A DNA stretch of 64,000 bases, from positions 2,232,001 to 2,296,000 of the forward strand of contig NZ_CP025249.1 of NCBI RefSeq assembly GCF_009930875.1, written 5' to 3'. Within the stretch, counting starts at the first letter, position 1. Every line of letters begins with the position of its first letter. The notes below the pieces were generated by a model, which had not been told where the DNA came from, searched no databases, and saw only the letters and a program-made list of their open reading frames with translations. The DNA comes from Actinomyces sp. 432 (GTDB lineage Bacteria; Actinomycetota; Actinomycetes; Actinomycetales; Actinomycetaceae). The position numbers and the translations under genes were made by a program. Positions 20,255 through 30,530 of this stretch are shown here, in pieces.

Positions 20255-21412
20255 GTGAGCCAACGCCCCGCTATCCTCGTGATCTCCTTCTCTCCGATCG
20301 CCCGTGACGCCCGCGTCCTGCGCGAGATCAGCGCGCTTGCCGAGGTCGGCGAGGTCACTAGTGTGGGGTACGGCCCCACGCCACCCCACGTGGTCAATCA
20401 CCTGCAGATACCGGACTCCGCACCGTCCCTGCCGCAGACTCCCGCCGGAGTGCTGAAGCTGGCCACTCGCCGCCTGCGCTCCGCCGAGACTGCCGCACCC
20501 GCGGCACGGGCTGCTATGCGCCTGGTGGGCAATAGCCGCTTCGACATGGTCGTCGCCAATGACGCGCGCGCGATCCCCACGGCCTTCGCTGTGGCCCATG
20601 GCGCTCCAGTGTGGGCGGACATGCACGAGTGGGCACCCGAGGAGCGCACCCATGTGACCAGCTGGCGCCTGCTTGTGGCTCCCCTGATGGACCACATCTG
20701 CCGGACGTATCTCCCGCGCTGTGCGGCCGTGACGACCGTCGGCGGAGAGATCGCGGACCTGTACAACCAGCGCTACGGCGTCGCCCCCAGGCTGGTGCGC
20801 AATGCTGCTCGCTACGCAGACCTGTCCCCCTCCCCCGTTCTGACCGAAGGTCCAATTCGCCTCGTGCACTCCGGCGGAGCAATTTACGGCCGCAACATCG
20901 AAGCGACTATCGACGCAGTCAAACAACTTGACGAGCACTTCACCCTGGATCTATATCTCGTTGCCGGCGGAGACAATGGCGCCTACCTATCCGCGCTCAA
21001 AAAACGTGCCGCAGACTGTGAACGCATCGTCTTCCGCAACCCGGTGCCGCCCGAGGAATTGCCCGCCGTTCTGAACGAATATGATGTGGGCGTATTTTGG
21101 ATCCCACCGTTCAACACGAACGCACGTCTCACTCTCCCCAATAAGATTTTCGACTTCATCCAGGCACGCCTGGCCGTGGCCGTGGGGCCAACGGTTGAGA
21201 TGGTGCGAGTAGTTAAAACCTACGGCGTCGGGGTCAGTTCCACAACTAACGATGTCTCTGACATCGTCGCCACCCTGCGTGCGCTGACGCCGGAGAAGGT
21301 AGCCAGCTACAAGCACGCCTCTGACCGCGCTGCCCATGAGCTGAGCTTCGAGCACGAGAAGCAGACTATCCACGCCATTGTCAGTGAGCTGACAGAGTCC
21401 ACCGTTAACTAG
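20255..21412 (+). CDS. family 4 glycosyltransferase
   Basis: The protein has 385 aa from GTG 20255, divergent from the dehydrogenase. GT4 features: ILVISFSPIARDARVLREI, ADMHEWAPEE, TVGGEIADLY, a donor-site segment VHSGGAIYGRNIEATIDAV, and LPNKIFDFIQARLAVAVG near the end. GC content falls in the 3' half. It lies 14 bp before the 2-epimerase gene, so both are probably co-transcribed. It may add a HexNAc-uronic sugar to the lipid-linked glycan; that substrate is inferred from gene order. Confidence 0.85.
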   Translation: MSQRPAILVISFSPIARDARVLREISALAEVGEVTSVGYGPTPPHVVNHLQIPDSAPSLPQTPAGVLKLATRRLRSAETAAPAARAAMRLVGNSRFDMVVANDARAIPTAFAVAHGAPVWADMHEWAPEERTHVTSWRLLVAPLMDHICRTYLPRCAAVTTVGGEIADLYNQRYGVAPRLVRNAARYADLSPSPVLTEGPIRLVHSGGAIYGRNIEATIDAVKQLDEHFTLDLYLVAGGDNGAYLSALKKRAADCERIVFRNPVPPEELPAVLNEYDVGVFWIPPFNTNARLTLPNKIFDFIQARLAVAVGPTVEMVRVVKTYGVGVSSTTNDVSDIVATLRALTPEKVASYKHASDRAAHELSFEHEKQTIHAIVSELTESTVN

Positions 21413-21426
21413 CCGCAGGAGCCCCC

Positions 21427-22491
21427 ATGCGAGTCATGTCCGTCGTCGGCGCACGCCCACAGTTCGTCAAACTGGCTCCGATCGACCGCACCTTTAAGGA
21501 AGCCGGAATCGAGCACGTGATCGTGCATACCGGCCAGCACTACGACCCCATGCTCTCCGACGTGTTCTTCTCGGACCTGGGCATCTCCGCACCGAACCAC
21601 CATCTGGGGGTCGGTTCGGGTACGCATGGGCGCCAGACCGGCGCAATGCTGGCCGCCCTGGATGGAGTACTGGAGGGAGATCGCCCAGACTGGATGCTCG
21701 TCTACGGCGACACCAACTCGACCCTGGCCGCGGCGCTTGCCGCAGTCAAGATGCACATTCCGGTCGCGCACCTGGAGGCGGGCCTGCGCTCCTTCAACCG
21801 ACGCATGCCGGAGGAGATCAACCGCGTGCTCACCGATCACGCTGCCGATCTCCTACTCGCACCAACCCAGGTGGGGATGGACCACCTTGCCGAGGAGGGG
21901 CTGGCGTCCCGTTCCGTGTTGGTTGGCGACGTCATGACCGACGTTCTCTACAGGGTGCGTGACGAGGTCGCCGCGCAGCCCGGGTGCGCCATCATGGACG
22001 AGCTGGGACTGGCTGCGGGAACATACTCCGTGGCAACCATCCACCGTCCGGACAACACTGATGATCCGGCGATTCTCAACACGGTACTCGATTCGCTGGG
22101 AGCGGTTGACCACCCTGTAGTGCTGCTCGCCCACCCCAGGCTGGTCGCGAAGTGCGAGGCGGCCGGGATCTCGATCGACCGGGGGTCACTGCGTTCACAC
22201 CGGCCGCTCGCCTATCCCGACCTCATTGCCTCGGTGATGCACGCGCGTGGCGTCATCACAGACTCCGGCGGCTTGCAGAAGGAGGCGTTCCTACTGCGTG
22301 TCCCGACCACCACAGTGCGCCCGCAGACCGAGTGGGTAGAGACGGTGGAATTGGGGTGGAACGTGTTGGTGGAGCCCGGTCCCGACCTGGTAGCCGCAGC
22401 GCAGCGCCCGCGGCCCGCGGAAACAAGTGCTGTGCCATACGGCAATGGCCAGGCCGCGAAACAAGTTGCCTTGGCTCTCACCGATGCTTAA
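21427..22491 (+). CDS. wecB: UDP-N-acetylglucosamine 2-epimerase family protein
   Basis: The protein has 354 aa; ATG 21427 is preceded by GCAGGAG. Epimerase_2 signatures: VVGARPQFVKLAP, HTGQHYDPMLSD, VYGDTNST at 92-99, HLEAGLRSFNRRMPEEINR, ATIHRPDN and TDSGGLQKEAF. These cover the expected catalytic Asp, Glu and His residues. It interconverts UDP-GlcNAc and UDP-ManNAc, or as a WbpI-like enzyme acts on the 2,3-diacetamido uronic acid. Both options fit the dehydrogenase and Wbp-like genes in this window. A small hairpin follows. Confidence 0.9.
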   Translation: MRVMSVVGARPQFVKLAPIDRTFKEAGIEHVIVHTGQHYDPMLSDVFFSDLGISAPNHHLGVGSGTHGRQTGAMLAALDGVLEGDRPDWMLVYGDTNSTLAAALAAVKMHIPVAHLEAGLRSFNRRMPEEINRVLTDHAADLLLAPTQVGMDHLAEEGLASRSVLVGDVMTDVLYRVRDEVAAQPGCAIMDELGLAAGTYSVATIHRPDNTDDPAILNTVLDSLGAVDHPVVLLAHPRLVAKCEAAGISIDRGSLRSHRPLAYPDLIASVMHARGVITDSGGLQKEAFLLRVPTTTVRPQTEWVETVELGWNVLVEPGPDLVAAAQRPRPAETSAVPYGNGQAAKQVALALTDA

Positions 22492-22521
22492 AGTACAGCA
22501 CGATGACCCGCAGCCCCCGCA

Positions 22522-22539
22522 CGCTATTTATGAATAGCG
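22522..22539 (+). terminator. possible terminator after the 2-epimerase
   Basis: CGCTATT and AATAGCG pair perfectly (7 bp) around a TATG loop, 30 bp after the epimerase stop. No clear T-run follows, so termination is only suggested. Confidence 0.4.
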
Positions 22540-22629
22540 CGCGGAAAACTCACGTCACATGCATTCTCAACCAAGACTGATTAGTTTTCCCTTCAGAGGA
22601 GCGCGTTAGCTTGAAGACGATCAAGGCGG

Positions 22630-23379
22630 TTACTGTAACTTCGGTGCTGATTGATGGGTTGAGTGTCGCCGTTTGATGGCTTTAAAGCCCATGAGCAGGG
22701 CGTTGGCTCTTTCTACGGGGCCCGCAGGCTGACCTAGAACTAGTTGTGGGTCTTCGAGTCGGGGTCGAGCTTGGAGCCCCTGGTGGGCGTATTTAGGCCG
22801 ATTTCTGCGCCCGCGTACCCCTCGTCGCCCCATGTGGGCATCCCGTATGCGACGCAAGGGCACAGCGCTGGCAGCGCATTGGTCATGGCGAGAGTGATAG
22901 GGGCGGTGGAGCCCAGACCGACAGGAAAACCGCAAATGCCCCGCACCAGGAACCCAATGGACCTATCAGCGCTTGCACGTTCCCGCCACAGGCCCTGTAC
23001 TTGGCGGCGCACCACAGGCGGTAGCCGGTATCCGAGTCAAAGTCGGCAACCCAGTAGGTTCACACCAGGGTCCCGTCCTTTGGCACACGAACGGCACGCC
23101 CTTGCCCTTCAGGGTGTGTAGCACGTCAGGCGGCTCAGGAACTACGTCAAGGGATCGCGGCTGGTATCGGTACGCGATAGCGGGCGAGACTCTTACATAT
23201 CGATTCACGGCCGCCACGCTTGGAGCCTGGATAAGCATCACGGCAATGATCTTGATTGTCTGAGTCCGGCGAGTGGCGGCCCTCTGCCAGGACTTGGCGT
23301 CGTGACGGCATCCGTGTGCGCTGGAAAAGCATGAGACGATGCGAGCGATGGAAGCGTGGACGCCCGTAGGTGCCACCAT
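22630..23379 (-). pseudogene. decayed IS5-family (DDE_Tnp_4) transposase
   Basis: Pieces in three minus-strand frames, in the right order, resemble an actinobacterial IS5-type transposase. They are SPAIAYRYQPRSLDVV (HTH end, near 23.2 kb), NALPALCPCVAYGMPTW then DEGYAGAEIGLNTPTRGSK (DDE core, near 22.8 kb), and PVERANALLMGFKAIKR (C-terminal helix, near 22.7 kb). At least two frameshifts separate them and the catalytic set is not intact, so it cannot be active. No clear terminal inverted repeats or target duplication were found. It marks past insertion beside the protease gene. Confidence 0.72.
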
Positions 23380-24178
23380 GGGACAGCCACACGAAGCCCT
23401 TTGCGAAATTGCTTATCACGATTGAGCCACATGCCGCACGCAGGTCCCGCGTGCACCCACACCAACGACACACCCACCTTCCTGCACAGCCCCCCCACCC
23501 CCCGCATCCTTACCCCTGACGAGAAACACTCTATATTCATGAGGCTGCAGGTATCGTGGCAGGAGAGCATAGGGGGTGCCCCCTTACCGCGGGTACTTAT
23601 TGGCCAACAAGCCCGTGAGAACAGTCCATCAGCCGTGGCTGCCGGCACGAAACTCGGCCTCAGACTCCCTTGCGGGGAGTCCCGAGCGGTCGGCCGCCGC
23701 GCCCCTCCGCCCCAAGGACCGCAAGCGACCAGACCGAAACAGCTCGGCGTCAATTCAGAAGAGCTCCTAATCGGCCCGAATACACCCCGTACACGGCCAA
23801 GACACCCTCCTCGTCCCCAAGCTCACCAGCGCTGAAGGGCACTCAGAACAAAAGGGCATCATCAGCAGGACTGCACCTAACGATTACGACCGTCCAGCCC
23901 GAACATTGCCACATGCACGGTAGCCCATCCCGAGGCGCTCATCGCCAAGTCCGAAGAGCCCATACTTATATCCGCTGCACCATCGGTGCAATTAGTCCTC
24001 GGTCGACGCCTGGCACGTCTCGGAAGTAGCTAAAAAAAGACCGATTACAACCTTCCCAATAGCGACCACAACCACACTCGCACCCACACTCATTCGCGCG
24101 CCCGTGAACACACCTCAAATGCCGACACGCAAAGTCAGACGAATGAGAGTTGCCCCAGCCAATCGTCCACCTTTCGCG

Positions 24179-25437
24179 CTAGCCGACCTTGGCCTTTCCG
24201 TTCCATGCTCGCACACCGGACAGCTGAGTGAAGCTGTAACTGCAACTTCCGGTCGTAAGACCCGTGACAATTCCATACGCAGTAGCTCCGCCTCTACCAT
24301 CGCCGTAGTAACTAATGCCACCGGAGTCACCGGCTCGGAAACCGTTGCAGTCTGCAACGCCGTCGCGATTGACGTCATGTATGGCGTTCGTCAGGTGCCC
24401 AACTGTGGTACTTCCCACCTTTCGCGTACTATTCGTGCTTCGGACAACATACCTGCAAGTCGCTCCTGTGGTTGACCCAGACGCACAGAGTTCGCGGCCA
24501 AGCGCCCTCCGGCCGAAGTCTCCACCGCTGATAGGTAGTGACGACGACGAATTGAGCTGTGCGTTAAACACCCGTAGAGCGTAGTGTGATCCCCGCAACA
24601 ATTGCCAGTCGCCGTATTTGTGCGCGGTTCCAGTCCACGTGGTCGTGTACAGGCTGCCGACGAAGTTCCCGTTACCTCCATTCCGCCAAGTCCCTTTTCC
24701 GCAATGCCCGGCCGTCAGCACGTAGTATTTTCCTCCGATTTCGATGGGCGCCCCAAGCTGCATCGGGTGCCGTTGCTCAGCACGATCGCACCGCCCGCGT
24801 AGAAATACGAGCTGTCGTTGAAACGTGTCTTGGCCTCAACTTCCGGTTCACCGGGAGTCACGCGCACTCCCACTCCAATGTCCCCCAAGGAGTCAAGTAC
24901 GCTGTCTTCGAGGTCATCGAAGTCGGACTGATTACCGTCTTGACGTGAGTCTGCCGGGTGGTCACCCTCTGAGATGGTTACCTCAATGCCGTCTCCGATG
25001 GGGTCAGGAGCGACTGACTCGATGTGCAACGCACCCCAATCGCGGTTTAAAACCTGTTCTTCTGCAGCCCTGATCTGTTCTGGCGAATTCTCATTCACGA
25101 CCGCCCGTATATGGGTCGAATCGGCGGAAAGCAACTCATCCAGGCCCGCAATGTCGAGCGAAGTGACGAACACTTCGACTACCTGCCGGTCTGATGTCAG
25201 TGCGACTCCGAGAACGGTATCGGGGTGGGATTCCGCAAATTCTTCCGCTCGGTTGGCAAGCGCTGCAACCGTCGAGGACTCCGAGCCATACCACAGGCGT
25301 TGGCCAAACTCATCGACGACGTTTACGCCGACATCATCGGGACCACTGACGTCATCGGCCGCTACGGCGGAAGTAGTAACTGCTTGGAAGCATAGTGCGA
25401 CAGCAAATGCCGCTGCCAGGGACGTAAACGTACGCAT
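24179..25437 (-). pseudogene. secreted S1-family serine protease, one-base frameshift
   Basis: ATG 25437 follows a GGAGA box and encodes a clear signal peptide (MRTFTSLAAAFAVALCF, ending near AVAA). A pro-region of about 190 residues comes next, as in alpha-lytic-type proteases. The protease domain shows GGAIVLSNGTRCSLG, YYVLTAGHCG (catalytic His), GDWQLLRG (candidate Asp) and GFRAGDSGGIS (catalytic Ser). The frame breaks at the C4 run at 24751-24754; one more base gives 419 aa. It would be exported and self-matured. It sits alone in a lower-GC island next to a transposase remnant, suggesting acquisition by transfer. Confidence 0.85.
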
Positions 25438-25866
25438 GATCGGGTCTCCACGTTGATTCCGGCATGTCAGGGATTGTGAAGCAGCGTACATCGGCTATGA
25501 GGCCGCAGTCAAGCCCTCGGCGCGACTCATCTCAGCTGCTCGTGAGAACCGCAGATGGTGGCGACAAACGGCGGCGGGTCGGCTGGTGCGGGCCAGGGTG
25601 GAGATCGCAGGAAGTGCGCGGAGCGTGCGCCAAGGCGCCCAGAGAAGAACGACAGGGGGAGGATACCGAGGCGAGTCGTGCGTGGTCACCGGTCGGCTGC
25701 CGAGTGGGCGCAGGCGAGCACGCGGTGCGACACATACCGCTACAACCACGAGGAGCGGCGTGATACGGGCGTACGCATGAGGCGCGACAGGACAACCTGC
25801 CCGGAGTCACTCCCGCACAACACGGGTAGGCCCATACCACCGAACACCCAAACCGTAGGAGCCGCT
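25438..25866. other. intergenic region upstream of protease
   Basis: These 429 bp lie upstream of the protease and downstream of DUF6541 protein C, all on the minus strand. The short ORFs lack ribosome sites and family features. It should contain the protease promoter, but I see no box clear enough to name. Confidence 0.5.
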
Positions 25867-27993
25867 CTAGGGTTCAAGAATCAGCCTGCCTTCCTCATCG
25901 AAGACATTCACCTCTCCATCCGGTCCGTACACCGGCTCGTAGGGCGTGTTCAGGCCCCAGGGATCACGCACGAGAGAGTCCGGCGAGTCGAGCTCGCCGC
26001 ACGCAGTTATGCGCCATACAGATGCAGTGTCCCCGCTCGCCACAAGCTCGAAGCCGGTGGAGGTGTCTACCCCGTAGAGTCCGGGGGCGCGCTCGGCGAC
26101 GTCCACCCCTGGGACCGTTCCCGAGTCGTCGGCGTAGTAGTAGCCCACGCGATAGTGCCGTATAAGCTCGCAGACTACGGGATCCTCGCGGAGCTCTGCG
26201 AAGTGCAGTGCCAGGTAATGAGCATCCCAATCCAGGGAGCGGAAGGTAATGTGGGGGAACACCGAGCGCAGACCGCCTAGAACCTCAACGTACGCCGCAC
26301 CAGCAGCTGGGTCGCCGAGCACCATTAGAGACGGGTCCGTCCTGCCACGCAATGACTGGATCATCCGTACCTCGTCGGCGCTCAAAGTGCGCACCAGCGC
26401 ATTACTGCCTACCTCGTAGGAGCTCTCGCTCACGCTCCGACGCGCAGCATCCGCACCGACACCTCCCACCAGAAGGATCGCTGCACAGGCCGCAGCGGTG
26501 ACCTCCGCAGTAGCCTTACGGCGGGGAGCGGAAGCATGCTCGGCAACAGCCCCGGCACAAGTCTCCACCGCTACGACCGCCAGCAGTGAGATTGACGGAA
26601 TAACCAGGGGTATGATGCGGTACGGATCGTTATACCAGAGCCCCGTGAGCGCAGTAAGAGGACCTAGCGGCAGGTAAGCCGCAACCAGTAGAACCATTGG
26701 CAGCAGCCAAGCGCAGGCAATCCATCGCCATTCTTTACGGCGCGCTGCGATTGCCAGCCCCGCGGCGGTCAGCAGCAGCTGTAGTGCAAGCGCTAGCCGG
26801 TACCCCAAGTAGCCGCTGCCCAACGGCCAAAGCGTGATCATCGCCTGTATACGCCGGGGTAGGTTCGAGACTCCGGCGTATCCCTCACGAGCAAGACGCG
26901 CCATCACGCCCGGCTCGAGTATCAGCAACCCACCCACAAGCAGAACTGCGAACACGCCAAAGGCAACCAGGAGCAACGTCCCGCGTCGTCTTCCAAGACG
27001 GCGCAATATGAAACCCGCTGCGACCTTCGCTATGCCGTACAGGAGCGGAATACCGGTGAGAAGGACCGAGAATACGGCGGATGGATACGTGGCGATCGCC
27101 CCTCCCAGAGCGATCATAAAGGCGACGAGCGCGATGACGGCTCGTCGCCTTCCCGCCGTGCCGGTGAGGCGGAGCATATGCATCGCCCGGCACAGCAACG
27201 CGAGCATAGCGGGAAGGACCGCGTACCCCAGAGCATTGGGCCACAACTGCCGATAACCGAGCATGTACACTGGAAACGCCGGAAGCAGAGCCGCCGTCAG
27301 AGGCGCGATTACCGGAGCCCACCTAGAGGTGGGGAAGGCCTCCATTGCAAGAGCAGCTATGCCGAGCGTCCATATGACGGGGGTGAGCGCGACCAGCGTA
27401 TTGGTCACTGTTACCACGTGCGCGGGGCCGGCGACGGCGGCAACGATGGCATGCCATACCAAGGGATAGTATGCGGGGATTGCACGCAAGGAGAACGACC
27501 AGGAAGCACCGGTGAGCAGGGAGGCATCACCGGTCTGTGTAATGACCCAAGCAAGATTGTAATGGAACACCGAGTCTATCTGCTGGGCTGGCAGCTCCGG
27601 ATTCCACTGGCTAACTATTGGTGCTGCAATAAGAATACCTGTCATGGTCGCCGCCAGCAGCGCCATGCCCGCCGTACCGCGCCTCCGCTGCGATAGTTCC
27701 TCCGGTAAGACCGCGGGCAGACCGCCTAGAACGAGCCGCGCAGTCAACGAGACGACAAGCACGTACAGCACCAGACCGATTACCAACGAGGTGATCGTGT
27801 AGCGCACGCCCGTCCAGGAGTAGACCTGACCGAGCAAGGCAATCCCGGCAAAGGTCACTGGCGGCGCTGCCGCCACCGGCAGCACGCCCCGATATCCTAG
27901 AGCGCGCAACGCCGCCCAGCCCGGCGCGAACACCAACCCGATGAGGCCGATGAGGTGGCCGGCATTGTGCAGCCACGGCAGGAGAACTGACAT
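25867..27993 (-). CDS. DUF6541-type polytopic membrane protein C
   Basis: The protein has 708 aa from ATG 27993. It is the third paralogue: QIDSVFH at about 138-144, AYYPLVWHA at 174-182, and the C-terminal outer domain VLGDPAAGAAYVEVLG, EDPVVCELIRHYRVGYYYAD and VWRITAC, followed by a unique tail of about 40 residues (GPDGEVNVFDEEGRLIL). About twelve membrane segments. It is 9 kb from the other two, at the end of a minus-strand run of glycosyltransferases, so it may act on a different repeat unit. Role in extracytoplasmic sugar transfer is inferred from motif order. Confidence 0.75.
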   Translation of the reverse strand: MSVLLPWLHNAGHLIGLIGLVFAPGWAALRALGYRGVLPVAAAPPVTFAGIALLGQVYSWTGVRYTITSLVIGLVLYVLVVSLTARLVLGGLPAVLPEELSQRRRGTAGMALLAATMTGILIAAPIVSQWNPELPAQQIDSVFHYNLAWVITQTGDASLLTGASWSFSLRAIPAYYPLVWHAIVAAVAGPAHVVTVTNTLVALTPVIWTLGIAALAMEAFPTSRWAPVIAPLTAALLPAFPVYMLGYRQLWPNALGYAVLPAMLALLCRAMHMLRLTGTAGRRRAVIALVAFMIALGGAIATYPSAVFSVLLTGIPLLYGIAKVAAGFILRRLGRRRGTLLLVAFGVFAVLLVGGLLILEPGVMARLAREGYAGVSNLPRRIQAMITLWPLGSGYLGYRLALALQLLLTAAGLAIAARRKEWRWIACAWLLPMVLLVAAYLPLGPLTALTGLWYNDPYRIIPLVIPSISLLAVVAVETCAGAVAEHASAPRRKATAEVTAAACAAILLVGGVGADAARRSVSESSYEVGSNALVRTLSADEVRMIQSLRGRTDPSLMVLGDPAAGAAYVEVLGGLRSVFPHITFRSLDWDAHYLALHFAELREDPVVCELIRHYRVGYYYADDSGTVPGVDVAERAPGLYGVDTSTGFELVASGDTASVWRITACGELDSPDSLVRDPWGLNTPYEPVYGPDGEVNVFDEEGRLILEP

Positions 27994-28043
27994 GAGGAAC
28001 TTTCTCTTGAAATGAGGTGGCCGCTAGAACACGTACCAGCGGT

Positions 28044-29165
28044 TCAGAGCAGTGCCTCCAGGCTCTGCGGCGACAACGTTCTGGCGGCGTCCCGCGCCCG
28101 GTCCGCCCAGGTATTGACTCGTGCAGCTGCTCGGGCGGCCGCAGCTCGCTCCGCAATCTCCTCCGGAGCTTCCTGCAGGTGGGCAAGCAGGGAAGCAATC
28201 TCATCCCGGTCATAGTCGACCACCCACCCGGCACCATTGGCCTCGACGATCCTGCCGGTCTCGGTGCCCCGTGTGGCGATCACCGGCCTACCGTACGACA
28301 GATACTCGAAGAGTTTCACCGGCACCGCGAAACTCCAGTATTCGCTAGGGCGAGCGGTAAGTACGCCCACACTCGCGCGTCTATACACCGGCGCCAACTC
28401 ATTCGCCGCAAGATGACTCACCCTGATTTGCTCCGCAGAGAGTTCAGGGTTCGCAGCCACCGCCGTCTCCCACAACGGTTTTCGAGTGACTAATTCCAAC
28501 TGCGCACACGGGATCGCAACAAGAGCGGAGAAGAACACGTCAAGGTCGTAATGGCCGCCTAGACCTCCAACATACACCAGGTGCAGCGTTCCATCTACAG
28601 GCGGCAATGGTTCCGAACAGTCGGCCTGTCCAGCCGGAGGTAACGGCGAGCATACATCATCATCCAAACCAAGAACATCAGCCATCGGCCTCGACGGAAC
28701 AAAAAAGTTGACTCCGTTACGACGATATCCTACCAAGTCCGCCTTCTGTAGCGCAGGGACAATCGACCCACGCAAGCCCGACGCCCTCCCGAACGCGAAA
28801 CGCCAATAGGCATCTCGATAAAACACGCCCACCGGCACTCCAGCATGCCTCATCGCCCGCATAATGCGATAGTCGAGCAACGGAGCGACACCGGTGCGCA
28901 CGCTCGTAGCCAGTACGTTGGGCTGAGTCGAATTCTCGCTGTACAGGAATGCGGGCCGGTCACCGGCGGCGATTCGCGCGCGCAGGGCAGCGAACGCCCT
29001 ACTCCGGCGGCTAACCGAGCCAGAGAGGTCAAAGACCCTGTAGCCGATCTGCGCAAACGCCTCCCGCATGCGCAGCGGACGCAGCCGGGACGCCGAAGTC
29101 GGATCCGGGTCCAGCGGGTACGGGGCGTGGAAGACCATCCACGGCCTATCGCCTTGCGCGCTCAT
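28044..29165 (-). CDS. family 4 glycosyltransferase
   Basis: The protein has 373 aa from ATG 29165; the longer reading overlaps the upstream gene and has no family features. GT4 marks: FHAPYPLDPDPTSASRLRPL near the start, LVYVGGLGGHYDLD, and the donor-site tail WSFAVPVKLFEYLSYGRPVI with TETGRIVEANGAGWVV. It overlaps the upstream GT4 gene by 20 bp, indicating one operon with it, and lies 50 bp before DUF6541 protein C. Donor and acceptor unknown. Confidence 0.87.
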   Translation of the reverse strand: MSAQGDRPWMVFHAPYPLDPDPTSASRLRPLRMREAFAQIGYRVFDLSGSVSRRSRAFAALRARIAAGDRPAFLYSENSTQPNVLATSVRTGVAPLLDYRIMRAMRHAGVPVGVFYRDAYWRFAFGRASGLRGSIVPALQKADLVGYRRNGVNFFVPSRPMADVLGLDDDVCSPLPPAGQADCSEPLPPVDGTLHLVYVGGLGGHYDLDVFFSALVAIPCAQLELVTRKPLWETAVAANPELSAEQIRVSHLAANELAPVYRRASVGVLTARPSEYWSFAVPVKLFEYLSYGRPVIATRGTETGRIVEANGAGWVVDYDRDEIASLLAHLQEAPEEIAERAAAARAAARVNTWADRARDAARTLSPQSLEALL

Positions 29166-30444
29166 GCCGCATCCCCCGCCCGAGCCGGCTGGCGAGCTGC
29201 ACCAACCGCTCGGCCATGTCGCTGTACTGCCGATCGGCATTGAATTCCTCGTCCCAGGTGCGCACCGCCTGCTCGCGCATCCGGGCGAAGTCGCTGGCAG
29301 ATGCTCCAGCAACCCCCGCAATCGCATCCGCGAGGTCGTCTCCAGTGGCGTCAGCAGGCACTAGCCTCCCATTCACTCCATCATGGACTATCTCCTTGGT
29401 GCCGCCCACGTCCGTGGCGACAACCGGCAGCCCAGCCGCCATTGCCTCCATAATCGATACCGGGACGCCTTCTCCCGAAGAGGAATTGACAAGCACCGTA
29501 AATCCGCCTGCCTCTAGCAGGGAGCGTATACGCGAATTCGGTTGGTACCCCATGAATTCAACCTGCGCGCCAGGCGCGACTGTTGCGGTGTACTGCCTTA
29601 TCGAACTCAGCCTCGCCTCATCCCGTTCGCCGATATGCGTCCACCGAACCTGCAGGCCCCGACCACTGAGCGCCCCTACTGCGTCAGCGATTCGGTCCAC
29701 GCGCTTGTACGGGGCTAGATGCGAGCAGCTGACTATATGAATCGGCTCCCGGCTACAGTCTCCCCTTCCACCGGCAGGCACCCCCAGGTGGCGTATTTGC
29801 AGGTTAGCGGTGCCTGCGCCGAGGTATGGTGTCAGGAACGACGCCGCATAGTGGGAGATCGGATAGACCTCATCCAGCCCTCCGACCAGCCGACGGCGAG
29901 CCGGCAGGTGGCCCTGGGGCTTGTAGGACTCGTTGACATCATAGGCGTGCGCGCGGGACACAGCGGCTACCGGGGCGTCATGGGTGGCCCGCAGCATCTG
30001 CGCCATTCCAGCACCGTAGTAGAGCCAGTAGCCGTAGGCGACTAGCGGTCTCCCGGCCAGACGTTCGCGGTACAGGCGCGCACGGGTAAAGAGCTCGAAG
30101 CGGTGCAGCACATCAACAGCGAAATGCAGTTCACGGACCGCACAAGCTGCCGAGCGGCGTGTGTTCCCGAGCTCGATTCGCCCAGGTCCTGCGATGAGCC
30201 GGGGCATGTGCCTAGGCAGGCGCTGCTTCCAGCTCCGGCCGTCCGCTAAAGGGAGCAGGACAGCGGAGACGTTCTCCGGCAGCTTCCGCGTCTTGGATGC
30301 GCCTACACCGGCCCGCATCGGAACCACCCAGACCTCGGCGAAGCGCTCGGCTAGGTAGCTGATCTCCTGCTCGAAGAACTCCTCCCCGACATCAAAGGGG
30401 TAGTTGTCGGTGAAGACGACCAGGGGAACAGGTGACTTTTTCAC
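29146..30444 (-). CDS. family 4 glycosyltransferase
   Basis: The protein has 432 aa. GTG 30444 is chosen because GGGAGGG lies 5 bases before it and the protein then starts directly with PLVVFTDNYPFDVGEEFFE. The longer ATG reading from 30534 adds unrelated residues. GT4 tail: VSCSHLAPYKRVDRIADAV, LVNSSSGEGVPVSIMEAMAA, GLPVVATDVGGTKEIV, the classic E-x7-E type donor site. It heads a two-gene run with the next glycosyltransferase, and lies 86 bp after the flippase stop. It probably builds the repeat unit exported by that flippase. Confidence 0.9.
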   Translation of the reverse strand: MKKSPVPLVVFTDNYPFDVGEEFFEQEISYLAERFAEVWVVPMRAGVGASKTRKLPENVSAVLLPLADGRSWKQRLPRHMPRLIAGPGRIELGNTRRSAACAVRELHFAVDVLHRFELFTRARLYRERLAGRPLVAYGYWLYYGAGMAQMLRATHDAPVAAVSRAHAYDVNESYKPQGHLPARRRLVGGLDEVYPISHYAASFLTPYLGAGTANLQIRHLGVPAGGRGDCSREPIHIVSCSHLAPYKRVDRIADAVGALSGRGLQVRWTHIGERDEARLSSIRQYTATVAPGAQVEFMGYQPNSRIRSLLEAGGFTVLVNSSSGEGVPVSIMEAMAAGLPVVATDVGGTKEIVHDGVNGRLVPADATGDDLADAIAGVAGASASDFARMREQAVRTWDEEFNADRQYSDMAERLVQLASRLGRGMRHERARR

Positions 30445-30449
30445 GTGGG

Positions 30450-30456
30450 CCCTCCC
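30450..30456 (-). promoter_or_regulatory. strong ribosome binding site deciding GTG start
   Basis: GGGAGGG on the minus strand, 5 nt ahead of GTG 30444. It sets the start of the glycosyltransferase 90 bp inside the longest possible reading frame. Confidence 0.75.
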
Positions 30457-30530
30457 GTGCGGCGGCATTATGTGAGCGCAGACTGCGGTCGCATTCTCGC
30501 ATACGCAGCGTAAGCGAGCTGGTAGTTCCG

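Larger units (their letters stand above)
22492..24178. other. gene-poor region with transposase remnant
   Basis: About 1.7 kb between the epimerase and the S1 protease. It contains a short hairpin near the left edge, a decayed IS5-type transposase, and about 800 bp (23380-24178) of lower-GC DNA with no ORF that looks real. The minus-strand segment near 23540-23571 (MLSCHDTCSLM) may be the original transposase N-terminus, detached by an indel. Confidence 0.6.
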
